Assembly (NCBI GenBank): GCA_030248215.1
Contig: JASANG010001546.1
Coordinates: forward strand, 620,001 to 684,000
Reading direction: 5' to 3'
DNA: 64,000 nucleotides
Origin: Enoplolaimus lenunculus
Taxonomy: Eukaryota; Nematoda; Enoplea; Enoplida; Thoracostomopsidae
How positions within the stretch are numbered: the stretch's first letter is position 1; every line of letters starts with the position of its first letter. Under the pieces are notes generated by a model. It had not been told where the DNA came from. It did not search any database and worked only from the letters and a program-made list of their open reading frames with translations. Position numbers and translations under genes: made by a program. Below are positions 12,601 through 27,600 of the stretch, piece by piece.

Positions 12601-15600
12601 AGTATGACACATTTAAGCCTATGCTTTTCTAGTCCCAGTCCTGCCCACCATCATTCACGACAAATGATTTGTGTAGGGGGATATTGGTGTATCCCCACGC
12701 ATTCCTCTAAGATAGTTTGTTACATAGATTGAAATATCTACTGAAAATTGCAAAAATTGCAACGGCGATATCTTATTTAAGAATTCCTTCAACGAATCCC
12801 TATTGTATACCATAAGCCAATAGTATGTCATCTCTCATGGACAAAGCAGTTTAAATCTCTTGGGTTGGGCGTTTGAAACCCGCGTTTCTGAGTTATGATT
12901 TAAAGTTAAACTGATAAACATTGAAAACAACTTAAACTGTACGTAAAGGAAAATGTACCCCGTTTCCTGAGCTAAGAACGGTCATGCAAATAGCCACAAT
13001 GGGGCTGTTTTGGGAAAAAAGAACCACAGACCACACACGACAACTATGCGGCAATTTGTCATATTTGAACCCGAAAACTGGACAAACGATATATTCGTTC
13101 CGAGTTCTCTGAGGTTTACAAACGGGCCAGCGGTTTCGACCGTGGAATCATGAGGAACTCACAGGCCGTCTACGGTGTGACAAAAGAACGTAAATGGTTG
13201 ACTTTTAAATCGGTACAAGCACTGCGTGGCACTTGCAACGATGCCATGGCCTTTAAGGCACATTTCTTTGAAAATATCTGGCTAAGTGCGCATAAAACCT
13301 TTTGTCGCGCGACCTGAGTTTACGTTAAAACGAACCCGAAGCCGGAGGGGGGCCAGACGGGATCGGTTCCTCTGAAAGAATATTGGCCGCCGTAGAAAAT
13401 TTTTAATCTTGCTTGTAAGTCATCGAAAACCTTTGTATTCCCCTTCTGACAAATGTTAAGCTCCTTCTAGCGTGGCGAGATGGCTACAGGCCTGGGTATA
13501 AATGGTCAGAATCAGCATGCATCCCAATGTGGGCGCCAATCCCGAGGCGGGGTGAAGGGTAACTTACCCCCAGTTTCTGGGTAAAAACATTGGTACGTGT
13601 TTTTGAACCCCCTTTTAAACGACAAAAAAGTTGATGGGTCTATTAGTACCCAAATCATTTGATAGTAGTGATGGGCAGCGGATATCATTCATATCCGGAT
13701 ATCCGGAGTTCAGATATCTATAATTTTTTAGATGTACATTTGCGTAAAAAGGGACGCGTTGAGTTGAGTTGCGTCATTTTTGGCATTGGATGACTGGTTC
13801 AGAGCATCTGATTTACTATTAATTTTGAATTACTTTTGATTAAGAATAGAAACAAGACTTGTAAGCTCTTTTTCCATCAAACAAATGACACTGTTTGTTG
13901 TGTAAACGGAACAACTATTAGCTAACATATCATGTTAACAATTGGCACATAAATTTTGTAAGCGATAGAAAAATTTTGTAATAGCTATTGGTAGCGCTAT
14001 ACTTGTTGTGGGAAGTGTGATCGTGTCTGCATTACTGAATTGAACCCCAATCAATTTTGAAAGCAGATTGGCACCCATGTAACCCGAGATTTCACTTTGG
14101 CTCCGGCACGAATTTTTACGAAACGTGTGACTTTCGGCCGGCGAGGCTGCTTGCAATTTTGAAATTTCAAAAATGTGAGCGTTTTGAAAATGAAAGTTTA
14201 AAAACATTTTTTCAACGTTTTTTTGCTGATTGTTGTGAAAATTAGCTAAATTTAACATTAATTTTAAATTACTTGATTTTGCTCTCGGACCCTGACTGTT
14301 TCTACCTGGGGTTGCGCTCAAGTTAAAAACAATGCTAAAACGGTAGAGTAACCAGGTGTGTTTTACCTGTAAATTTGTAACTTTCAAATTAGTGAATCTT
14401 GAGGCTTAGGATTCAGCACATTTTTCGCATATAATTTGGTCTACTACTGTACCAATTTTGAGTTCAACACCTGCAATATTTAGTGAGTTTGAAAACCTAT
14501 TACTAACTGATGATGGTTGCTATACTCAATTGAGAATATGAGCATAAACCATTACAACTAATTGTTACGGTACCGTATAATGTATTAAAATGTGTTATTT
14601 GGGAGAAACAGAAGTCAAAAATAAATTAATAAAATTTGCACGTTTTTCAATTCAATTTATATAAACACATTCCAACAAATAAAAATCAACAAATTCCACT
14701 TGTTTCACGTACAGAGTGAGAAATGAGTAATAACTTTTTTCTAAATCAAAATTCTATGACTCATTTAACACTTAATCTTTTGTGTAAAATCGTTAAAATA
14801 TTAAAGTAATAAATTCAAAAGTTTACTTTTCTAATTATTACTGTATTTTATTTGACAAAAGCAACGGAAATTAATACAAAAAAATATATAAATGTTTAAA
14901 ATTGTAAAGTAAGCTGCTTAACACGTAATTTCCACATTTTTTGAAGTGAACTCAAATTTTGGCAAAGTTGAAGTGTAGGATTAGGATACGAATAGATTTA
15001 ATAAAAACACTGTACCGGACATACATTAGAAATATTGATAGCTATGTGGACATTTTTCCCTCAGAACAACGGTGTCGAAATGTCCGCTTTTATAGTTCAA
15101 GTAGCGGCGGACATTTATTTAGCTAACTATACTGCAGGACGTTGCTCGTGCGCAGAGTGCTTTTAGTAACGTGTGACTGACATAAGCATAATCATAATGA
15201 TGGGCGACAAATTGTCGTGATACCAGCACACGCTTCAATATGATATTGGTTTGTAACCTTCCAACCTTTAAAAACAAAAAATGAATGAAAAAATAACAAA
15301 AATATAAAATAATTTAGAGTTTTTAGTCAAAATTTGTAATGTTTTTCATTTTTGAACAAATGTTAAACTGAAACGATACGGATTATTTATCGGTCGGCCG
15401 TCCAGAGTAAAATAACTGTGTCAAACATATAACAATAACGCGAATTTGTGTTATTGCATTGCAATATACTGCTATGTAAAGCGATGTTCTGATGGATTTT
15501 GGTAGGGATTAGCAAGGATATTTTTTGCATATCCAGGTATTTTAAGGGTTGCGCGATACTTGACATGTGGCGCCGGACGTCGTCAAAAGTAAAGCGGAAC

Positions 15601-18600
15601 GCTAATGCTGCTTAATATTTACACACTTTCATAGTAACGTTCGTTTTACTCCAAAGTTCTACTTTCACACTCGAACCCCAATATTCAATCGCCGTTCGTT
15701 CGATTTGAAGTAAATGGTTACCAAAATCTTCAACCTCAATGCAAAGCCGAAGCCAGCACAGTTTGCTAGGAGGCTAAAAATTATTTCAGGAAAAACATAC
15801 AAGGGGTTTCGATAACTTACAAGCAAGGTCGAAAATGTTCTAGACGTGCCAATATTTTTCCATGAGGCTGAGGTTTCCGGGCCACCCTTAGCTACGGTCC
15901 TGCATCGATATCCAAATTTTTTGGGTCCATTGTAGACCCATATTCTCAAATACGTATACACCATCCACCATCCCATAGCGATACGTTTTCAGACGGACAA
16001 ATAAACTTCTACCTGTTACACAATAATTAATATCGATAGGAGGTTAAGATTAAATTAAGAATTTACAAGATCTCTTTGTGACAAAGTCGTCACGGTCCAT
16101 GTAAAGATCAGAGGCGGAACATTTTTCTGTGGGATTGCAATAGAATAAGCTTAAGCTTTAGACTAATTTTTCTGCTTGGCTTAGGCTTAGACTTAGGTTT
16201 AGGCTTAGGAATAAACTCATCCCTACGCTTAGGCACAGGCACAGGCTTAGGCTTAGGCTTAGGAATAACGTTATAATACTGTTCCGCCACTGTTCTTTAC
16301 ATTGGCCGTCGTCACTAACTGATGTTATATGCAGTGCTGTGACAGATTGTGAAATATTTAACCCTTTAACTTATAGAGTATACTATTATCAAACAAATAC
16401 AAGTAATATATGAGCAACACAGAGACAATGTGAGCAGTGTTTAACAATTCTAACATATATGCGCAGTGCAAAACTCTACAAGACGTGAGAGCTCCCTTGG
16501 GGTCGAGCGTCAAACTCCTATAGCTGAGTAGTCATCGTAAACGCCACCTACATGAGAGACTGAGGATCGACTCTTACCTTGAAATTGCAACTCATATGAA
16601 ATTGAACATATTCATGTGAAAAAGGGTTAAAATAGGACTCACAAGATATATCATTGTGAAAAAAAGCTCGTAGACTTAAAAGCCAAACGCAATTTTGGTA
16701 CTTAATCTTAATACAAAATTTGGCTTTGTTCCCTGTTTTGTGGCATCATCTGGGAAGGCTCAAGCAGGCGATAAAACGGTTAAAAATATGGCTGAAAATT
16801 ACAGATAAAACACAAAATATCTAACGAAACATTAATATTTCGATAGAATCCTTGAGTTCAACCCCATTCCACAAAAATATACTAAAAGCAACTAAATTGC
16901 AATTTTTGTGCGCGAAATAATACGCAGTGGGCCGCGTTTAACAAGCAACGGTGCACACATTACACGAACAGTAATGTGCCTCCACAAGACGTGGGAGTCC
17001 CCTCGGGCTCAAGCATCAACCTGGTATACCTGAATGGTCATGATAGATGCCTCACAGCACTCGAGAGACAGTTGTCATGTGAGACATGCTTATCCTGGTG
17101 CATATGCAATAAATGCAATGCACATTGAGTTGTACGGTCAACACATATAGTTGATGAGAAATGCAGTTGGAGAGGTGGGCTACGTGGCGCAGTGGTAGAG
17201 TGCTCGCTTAAGGATCCATAGGCTGAGAGTTCGATCCCCGCTCAAGCCTGCTTTTCCAGCTGCTTGGTAGAAAGGTCTGAAGTCCCGGCTCCTACCTAGA
17301 CTGACATTGTCTATTCGAATCCTAGTTTGACACTGATTAACAGTTGAAATAGGAACTTTATTGTGCAAACGGATTAATTGAAACATTGTGAAATACTGGC
17401 TTGGTTTCTGAAATTTTAACGCTTTTAAAAACGACAAAATTGTTAAGTAATTACTTACCACGTACTTAAATACTAAGTCGTACTTAAGTAGGGTTTAGGA
17501 AACCCAGCCATTGCCTTTTATGGAAAAATTTTCAAATATTTTGAAACTTAATTACAACATAAGCAATGCTATCTTATCCTAACTATTGTGTATTATTGCT
17601 GTATCAGTGCGCTCTAATTGCACGTTACTATAGCACTAATCATCAGTTACTGACAGTACCATGAGAAGCAAGCGTTCACGTCAAAAAATAAACATACGAC
17701 TGCAGTTTTGTTTCACTGCAATTAACGCAAACTGCATTTAAGAACAGAAACGGCAATAAAATAGGTTACATAATTGCAAAAATTGCACAAGGACTGCAAA
17801 ATTAATATGTGATTGATCATTGAAACTGTCAGTGAGAATACTTGTAATACCGTGTGAAACTGTATGAGTTTATCAATAAGGTTCTACAATGCACTGAACT
17901 ATTGCTCGAATAGTCAATGTTTAGCGATAAGAAAGTTTGAACGTAACGCTTCATAAACTACATACAGGGGCATATACAAGGGACGGAATACGGGGTCCAT
18001 CATATCAACCCACCAAGACCTCGACGAGACGGGAAAAAGGCTATTTTTGCAGGTATTTAACCTGATATATTTTACAGTTCAAAAACAGATTTTACATCTA
18101 AGTTGGGCTTTGCCCTCTCGAAATAAAGCCTCTTATTGTGCATTTAAAACATTATTGTCTAGAAAAATTGATACAATTATGCTATTCCACTGCCGTTTCG
18201 TACAGCTTAATTATATATGTCAGGGTGCAACCAAAATTCGTGTTGCGGCCGGAAGAATTCCTTCAAAAATTCAATTCCTGTTTCTGTTTTGGTGAAATTT
18301 AGTTTGTGTTGGAACACTGAATATCAGGGTGCAACCGGAATTACAATTTACCGGACCCGGAATTTGAAAATTTTACCGGAACCGGAAAGTGAAAAATGCA
18401 TATCATCAAAAATTTCATTTTAATCTTATTTCTTGCTCTATTATTTGTGAAATAACCTTAGTCGAACATAGGTATATATTTATTTTATTTGTTGTATTTT
18501 AGATTTTCATCATCGACTGAAGTGAAATCCACCATCAATGGCTTATATTCGGAGTACAAGTGGCTTTCAAGAGAGATTCTTAAAAATTAGCAAAGTTAAG

Positions 18601-21600
18601 AAAACGGCCAAATTATAATACCGGAATTTTTAAATCCGGTAAAAATTTACCGGAACCGGAAGGTGAAAAAATGCCGGAACCGGAACCGGAATTCCGGTTG
18701 CACCCGGAACCGGAAGGTGAAAAAATGCCGGAACCGGAACCGGAATTCCGGTTGCACCCTGCTGAATATGTATATATAGGAAAGTAAAAGCAAAATTTAT
18801 CTAAAGTTAACAATAGACACTAAATTAGGCGACGCCAATATTTTTCTACTCAGACAGTTGAATTTTTTTGGCTCTGAGCCAGGGACCAGAGCTTACATGT
18901 TACCGATACAAGAAGGCTTAATAATAACTTGTCAAAAATTCATTACAGAGAACAATTTAAAGCCGAGATTCACAGAACGCTAACTGTTAAACATTGCACA
19001 TTATTAAGCGTTAAAGGGTTAATAATACAGAATTGGATAACATTTCTATTAAGCCTCATTCACACGTGCATGTTTTTGCAGCGAGAATGCTCGCAGTGGC
19101 AACTTGAACGAAACACTTGCACCTGTATGTATTTTGAAACGAACATTACGACTGACCAATGAAACTGCAGGTGCAAGAAATTCAAGTGACTTGCAACTGC
19201 ATTCAAGTGCACGAATTAAATTAAATAGCATGAATTCTAGTGAATAATTTACAACTGCAAGAACTTCAAAGCTGGTTTGTGACCAAACTTGCACGTGTGA
19301 ATAGGGCTTTACTTTCGAAACCGTTTATAAACGTAGCATGACGTAAGCTCTTCGAAAAAAATAAGTGCTGTTTTGATAATAATATGGTTTTTCTGCATTC
19401 TCGTCCATATTTACAGTTAACACTTAAGTTTAGGTGAAATTTTAAGTTTAGTTTTATGTAGACATTTTCCGAAACCTGAACATAAGTCTATTGCAGAAAA
19501 GGGTACAAGAGCCAAAGATATGTTTCACGTCTGGCGAAATTAATGCAAATAATAGAAAAACTAAAAAAATAATGACAAACAACTGAGGTTAACGTTACAA
19601 TTTTAAAATTTTAAAAATACAGAAAAAATTACATATGACCTGTACAAGTAAATGAGGCGGTGATATTAAAAACCAACCTAATTTAGTTGTTTCTAATGGG
19701 AAATTTTTTAAAAAAATACCTTAAGTTTCTGTGACAAATTACTCAAAGTTTATCATCATTTAAATGTTTCAGCTGCGTAAAAATGTTTAAAAATAAAATT
19801 TTAGAAAAACTAAATCATCAACAATACAGTGACCCATATAATATTTGAAATTACGCTTATTACGATGAGAACAAATAGTCTTTTCGGTATCGTTAAACTG
19901 TTTTTGATCTGTTGGACTTAAACTAAAGGTATCCTCACCGACCACAAATCGTTTGATCTTTTCTGCTACTTTAAATTGCCCTAAACCGACAACCCTGGAT
20001 ATTTAACCAAATGGGTAAACCAGAGAACGGACACTAGCGGATCCAGAGGGGGGGGGCAGGAGCGGGAACAGAGGAATATGCCCCCGTCCACTGTTGTAAA
20101 ATCCCCTTTTGAGACTTTTACAAAGTATGAAAAAACTCGGGATTCAAAGTTCTAACACCATACCACAACTCGCCCTATAACCAAATTTACGACAATTCAT
20201 CGCCTGGCAACTTGTTTCCTAACAAAACCAAGTAATAAATCTAAGTATAATCCTAAGTGTAAGCCTAAGCGTAACCCAAAGCCATAGGCGTTGAATTGTG
20301 TCAACTCGGGTGTAATTTGTGCATTACAAGTTGTCGACCGATGAGTTCTCGGGCGACGAATTATCCTGCCACCCCCAAAACCACAACTTGAAACTACGTC
20401 AATTCCAGCGCTTTTGTTTGATAACAAATATTGCAAGAAATGAATCATAGAAAAATCTGTTTCATATCATCAATAAATCTTAATCAGATATGAAAGTATA
20501 AATGCAGTAGTAAACACTGCCTGATACATTCAAAAATCATAAATGCTTATTGAATTTAAGCTGGACTGGAAAACCCATCCCGGGTACAGGTGGTGGAAAG
20601 CTAACGGGACTCCAACCCGGAAAAATGCTTATTCTTGTTAACAACTGAGGTTAATTGATTTTGGGTCGTCGGTCGATCTTTTTAGCTGGGGTAAGCGGGT
20701 TAAAAATTCCTGTTTGGCAGGGTAAAACGCGGGTCGGGTTAATATCCTTAAACATCCCATTCTGGTGACACTTACCAAATTAAAATCCTGACTCGCCCGT
20801 GGAAACTAAAGATCATTGTTGGCACTGAATTTCAAATATTTGCTAATTCAATCAGAAAAATAACTATTTTGAAGTGTATTTTTAGTAATTTTTTTACTTA
20901 TTTTTGCATTTATATTGAGTTGTATCATACAGAGCCATTCACGAAATTTTTCCTGTGGGTCCGGCAAGGTTCGAAACCACCACGACGTACAGTTTACCGA
21001 CTCGCTGCTCTAACCACTGATCTACGCATTCTTACAATCTTTTCACTATAATGGCTCTATATACCGTAAGTTTTGGTTGTTACTGTTAAAAATATTTATG
21101 AATTTGCAGAAAAGCCAGACCCGTAGCCAGTTCACCTTGTAACTGAGGGGGGCTGAAAATTTTTCATCAGGTGCATACAAGTGTTTTCGTTCACTTACAA
21201 GCAAGGTTGAAAATTTTCTAGGAGGGTTAAAATTTTTTCGGGTGGGGCTGAACCCTCGTTGGCTACGGTGTCGCGCGAAAGCGTACAACTTGGATACCAT
21301 CTCTCAAATTTCGAAACCGGTAATGCTAAGTAGAAAGAACCTTTTAAGCATGGACAGGGGTACGTATAACTGGTGTGAAAAATTTACAAGCAACTGCATC
21401 AAATATAAAAATAAGCTTTATTAAAATACAAAAACAAAGTGTATAATAGTCTTATTATTAAGTGAAAATAATAAAAAGAAAATAATTGCATCTCAAACGC
21501 TACGGCATTTACAATATATTCATGAACGCATCTGAGCATTAAATATTTTACAAGTAAATGTGAAATAAAATAAAATTTACAAATGTATCATTTAACGCAA

Positions 21601-24600
21601 TGAAGTGGGGGGTGGGCATATCGGTTGAAACCATTCGAGTCACAGCAAATGGAGATTTGTGCTTAAGAAAAACCTGGTCGATTCTAAGGATCAACCAAAA
21701 TTTTCTCGTCCGATTGGCTCGATTGTGACAAAGTTTCGTACAAACATTATCCCTATTCAGTGCTGGTTATGCTTGTGATACTTAACCCTTTTGGGTGGAA
21801 TATTATTCGCCTCTGCGATACAAAACAGTACACAAAAGACATGAATTACATTTTGATGTTGATTTTGAGTAGAAATTTCACTTTTCATTGAAAATTTGAA
21901 CGTTTTGAAATTTATTTGAATTTTAAGAATTCCCAAAATGAACGCGAGACAGAAATAAGTATTGTTCAGATTTGAGATATATCAATTGGATTGATGCGTA
22001 CACAGTATCGCTCAGAATAACCGAGTTTTTGGTAAAATATTTAGCATAGGTTCCGGCAATTTCGGTAGTAGAATTATTCGTTTCTTTGAAAATTCTTTCT
22101 CGTTTGGTAAAAGTTTTTAAATTTGTGGGTTACTTATATATTTAATGCCCAAGCCTAAGGATAAGCCTAAGCCTGAACCTAAAGCCCAAGCATGTCGTAA
22201 TAATGGAAGAATATAAACACTGTGGGGTGACTTCCGCTTTCTATTAATTAAAAACACTGCGAGGGGGGAACTTAACAAGCATTATTTGTGGCTATTTTTG
22301 AAGTCTGAATTGCCAAATTTTTATAAAAAGAAGTACGAAATTAATTTTACACCACTTTTTAAAAATGTTAAAATTTGCAAACAAACGTAATTTTAACAAA
22401 TCTAATTTATTTCATCTTTGGTTGCGGTTATAAAAATTTTTTGCAATCTCATCTGATAGTTTTCACCTCCAGTTGAACTCTACTCTCTCGAACATATTTT
22501 AGTTGAAGCTAAATTGAACGATTCCTTAGATATACATAATTTCTGAGCAGCACTTGTTAATCAAAAAAATTTTAGCGCAAACTCGACTTAAACTTGAAAA
22601 CTTTTGTTTAAGTTAAACATATAATTCTGGTTAAGTTAGCCTGTCAAGACATTTAAATGTTACATAAATTAATATTCAATTTTAGTTCAGATGTAATTTA
22701 AGTTTAAGTTTTTAGAGAGTATAAGGAGCTGCAACTTCACGAGTAAGTAGTCCAACTTTAAAAGTGTTGACCACCAAGCGAAAGTCAAACGTTTTTGACA
22801 AAGTACAACAGTTTCATGTTGAAAAATGTTGTTTGCCCCAGATAATTTCATATCTCTGACGCAAATCGTTGATTTCAGGGCTGAGATATTTAAATGTTGG
22901 CCATAATTTTACTAAAACTATCCTTTAAAGCAGAAAACGAAACGAATGTTATGTATGAAAACATATGGTAAATAGCGAATTTTGTGTTTTCAGAACTAAA
23001 TTGAGCTGGTAATGCGTTCTGAATACTAATTTAGACATTAAAATGTTCAAAATAGATCAAACCTTCAAATCGTCACAAACAGTTAAAGCCGACCAAGCCA
23101 TACGGCAATACAAAAAATACAAGTTGCAGCTGCGGTACAATTTCTCATATACATTTAGGTTTAGCTTAGGATTAGGAGAGAATATGCTGAGTCAAAATAG
23201 CTTAGTAACTGTTTATATAATTCATGAATCAGCTTATTTTTGTAGCAAACAAATGTACAAAAATGTATTTAAAGCAAATGAAAACCTGCATGTATTATGT
23301 TTAAATAAAATTCCTAAATATTTTCACCATTTTCTAATTGTTTAATATCCCAAAATACTTATTCATAAATTTCTCTGTGACTAAACCGTACCAACTAAAG
23401 AATGAAGAATGTGAAATATTTTATTTTCGATTATTAATTATTGGAACATCTGGTTTGCATAATTTAGTAACCGTTAAACAGAGACGGAATGTGAAAATGT
23501 TTGGAATATAACAAGACAGCGTTGAAACAATAAAGTGAAATGTGAAAAAAGAGGTTCTAACTTAACCTAAATGAGTAAAAAATGATATACGAAAAAATAG
23601 TCTTTTTTAAAAATGATTTCTTTAAAAATATGAACCATTTTTAGCAATTTCTAAATTCTAAAAGACCTCATAAGTCTTTTACGTAAATTTCAGTAAAAAA
23701 TCAGACAACGAAAACAATAGAAGCTTGAAAAATACGTTGATTTTTTATAATTAATTAAACAAACATATGTTTTGTATCGTAAAGTAACCGTTAAGCCAGT
23801 TTGCGAGAATATTTCCAGCACCGTCGGATATAATTGACATATGAATTGAAGAAATTAAAATTATGAAATTACCACAAGGTTTTTAATATTGATACAAAAA
23901 TAATACCTGAAGAGTCGTTACACAAATATGATCTTATATTATACTTCTAGAACGGGAATAAATTCTACCAATATAAATTTGGGAAAATACACCAAAAATG
24001 AGTGGTTCAATCGTGGACAAAGTTTGAAATTTACAACTGGATTGGACAACGCAAAATGTATATTTTTCATAGAATTTTTTAGTTAAATTTTCTGTCATCA
24101 AAAAATACTTTTCTGATTTTTTCAAAACTATTGGATATTATTGCACCCTGTGTACACCGTTTGGCTTCAAAGAACCCCTGCCAATAAAAAGATAGGCCTT
24201 GAGCTCAGCAGGGACTTTATTAGATACTGCAAAGGTCATGGCTACGTTGTTCAGGGGGTATGGTTAGGGATATATGAATGTATATAATTCTTTTCGAACT
24301 TTCTAAAATAAAAATACACACCTTTGAAAAGCTTTGGAATAAGTTTAAATATAATTTAGGTTAGCAAATTTTTGTTTAAATCAGGTTATACCATGCCAAC
24401 ATAAAAACCTGGCAAAGCTTTCTGAAATTCATTCAAGCGTTTGTTACAATCAAATGCTAATCGAATAATATTCAGTTGAACGAATTGTTCAATTCTGTTT
24501 TAAAAATAAATCCAAAGTTTTCAACAAAAGTTTGACTCCACTTTGCAAAAATACAGTTGCAAACACTGGAAGAAAAACAACTGTAATAAACTACTTTGTG

Positions 24601-27600
24601 TTGGTCAACCACTTGAACCAATCGGATGCGTAATTATTCATCCGACTGTCAAATTGACTCTGTCTGTTTAATAATTCATTCTAACGCAGTGATACAAAGA
24701 ATATAAATTCTATTTTTTAAATTTGAAAAAATAGTACAGTTGGATGTTTTCTTTTTTGATTTTGAAATAAAAGCAGAAACAAAGTTAAACCACTGGCGGA
24801 CAATATATAGAACAGGGACGGAACAGTAGTATAAGAATATTTCTAAATCTTAGCTAAGTCCTAAGACTAAGCGTAAAAATAAGCTTATACCTAAGCCATA
24901 GCAAAAAAATAGTCAAAAGCTTGAGCTTATTCTATTCTAGACCATAGGAAAACGTTCCGCCCCTGATCGTTAAACAGGCTGCACCTGGCAAATCCCTATT
25001 TCGATAACCTGGGCACAAGCATCTAAAGGTGTCGAAACGGCCAAAATATTATCAAACAAATTTGCAAGTGCTTATTTAAACATTCGCTGAGTTGAACAGT
25101 AAGAACCCGTAAGAAAGTGGTCTGACAGGCTCAGGGAATGTACGGTCTGTTAATCTTGGCGCCGATCAAATGTTATGGGGTTTGATGCAAACGGAATGCA
25201 TTGCGATGAAAGTATTTGGTAAAATTTAGTAATTTTACGTTTCCTAAATTCATCCTACAAGCAGTTATCAAATACTGTGAATCGAAAAATACACTGTAAA
25301 TTGAGTTGATTTTAACTCAAAATGAGTTGAAACACTCAGTCTGAGGGAGGACTATCAGAACTCAAAATTTTGAGTTGAGAGTTGATTCAATTCATTCTGA
25401 GTTAATTAATCAACTCACCCAAAGTTAACTCAACTCAGAGTGTGAATTAACTCAACTCAGAGTGTGAATTAACTCAACTCAGAGTGTGAATTAACTCAAC
25501 TCAGAGTGAACTAATGTTTATTGACATTAATTCAAAAATAAACAACTCGCTACATGAATTGATCAATCAACTCATTGCAATTTACAGTGTACATAGCTAA
25601 TACGTAAAATATAAACCCTTTGCTTTCAGCCATTGTAAGTCAAAATACTGAACCAAATTCAATTAATGGCGTAATAAAACGTGATTTATTAACGGCGCAA
25701 CGGTTGTTAAACGTTTTTCGAGTTTTCTGCTGCTTAAATATCACTTTGGCACATTAAATCCCCCAGTGAGCTTAACGAACACTTTAGGTTTGTAAAGTCT
25801 GAAAGCCCCCACACCAGGGCAGCTTTGTTGTTCCTGGCACAGACGGTGGGCTTTTTTGCAGTTTGCCAGACAAGTGGAACCAAACCTGGTTAAAATACCG
25901 GAAACAAAATAGCGAAAAATGTTTAAGAATTGCGGTGTGAGATTTAGGATTGATTGAAAGAGCTATAGTACATATTCCTTTACAATCGTATATGCCTAAA
26001 CATATTCCTAAATTCATTTCAAATCGAAAATTTTCAAAAATTGTGGGGAAAAGTTGTAGTAAAAGTCGAAAAATATAAAATTTAGCAATATTAAAAGGTC
26101 AAAAAGTCAATCATTATTTTATTCGTTTCATTTTAAAAACCGAACGAAATTTCAAACTTTCGTTTGTTAATATTTTTCGCAACAATCGCGCCCACCTGGG
26201 AACAGCAGGTATTTTGGCTTTGTTCACAGTTTGAGCTGCGATTGTAGGATTTGTTATTTACCGATTACTGTACTTTTAACTCATCCCTGTAATCTCCAGG
26301 GGGGCAACGATTAACTTTTATTATTTTTCAAAAAAATGTAAAGAAATACAAAAGTGAAATTTTTGCAACACTTCGCTTCGTTTTTAATGCATCTTTTTGT
26401 AAAATAAAGAGAAAATACAAAAGCGATTGGGTTTTTGCTTTTTTGTTTTGAAATAAAATTTAAAATAAACTATCAGGCAAAATAATGTTCAAAAATATGG
26501 CAATCAATTAGCAACAATACAGCGTATTTTTAGTCAGACACTCGGTAGACGAAAGTTTGAGCCTGTAGAAAACGGTGTTTTTTGACATGATTTTAACTCA
26601 ATTTTCACAGATGAACCCCTGTCGGAAAAAAGCAAATAATTCCGTAAAAACGACCAAATATTATTTGACATTAATCGAATTGAAAATGTCTTAAATACCA
26701 TTCAGTTGAATCTCGTGGTTGAAATTGAAACTATTAATTGAACGATGAGTCGCACTCCTCATCTGAAATCTGTTCCCGGTCTCGGTACAATGAACGCGAC
26801 ACGAATTCTACGAATCCTCAGCTTCAACGTTTATCGTTAAAATTAATGTAATAAAAAAGAAAAAATTATCACAAATTAAAATTCTGGCTTTTGAAATAAA
26901 GTGGAAATTGTGGTTTAGTTTTTCAATCCGTCGATTTTATCATTTATGAAATATAAACTTGTGTCCGTAAATAAACATATTTTTACTTTATACAATCAAG
27001 CAAAACAACGTTAACCTAAAGGTTTGATTCGAGCGTTTGTAGCAGTTAATTAAAAAACGGGACGCACAAACGCTGGGGTGCAATATATAATAAACAATTC
27101 AAATGCAACTTTAGTAATTATGCCCTGGGGCCAGGATTTTACTAGGGGCCGGGCCAGCCGGGGCCTGAAATATACACTAAACTTCAAATTTTATGTACTT
27201 TTTGTGTAAGCATGTAGCTGGGAGCACGGTACCGTTGCTATCGTATCGCATCACGCGACATTATGCTGATACTCCCATGTTGTGAAGTTAACTATTAATG
27301 CGTTTATTTAATACTAAATTTTTGAAGAGTTAGTGAAACCGTTTTAGCAATCTTTTTCATTCATCATTCGAGCATATAGGTTAGTCATCTTCTGGTTTCG
27401 TCCATAATACGATATGGCCCCTGATGTGACACTTTCTAACCCCGACCTCGGTGCCGGGACCGGCACCTGAGCCCCGGGACATCTCTAATAATTAATCACA
27501 GGCACGTAACCAGCTCAACATGCTATATGAAGAGTTGAAATATTTGCAGGAAGAGCATACAAGAATTTCAAATGACTTACAAACGAATTAAAGCTGGGAA

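Noticed and set aside
13935-14387. 150-codon minus-strand open frame
   Set aside because: No recognisable motif, AT-driven composition, and it overlaps a dispersed repeat at its upstream end.
17175-17250. Functional tRNA gene
   Set aside because: A and B box-like blocks are present, but the acceptor stem does not pair and the unit is repeated with flanking SINE sequence at 54.9 kb.
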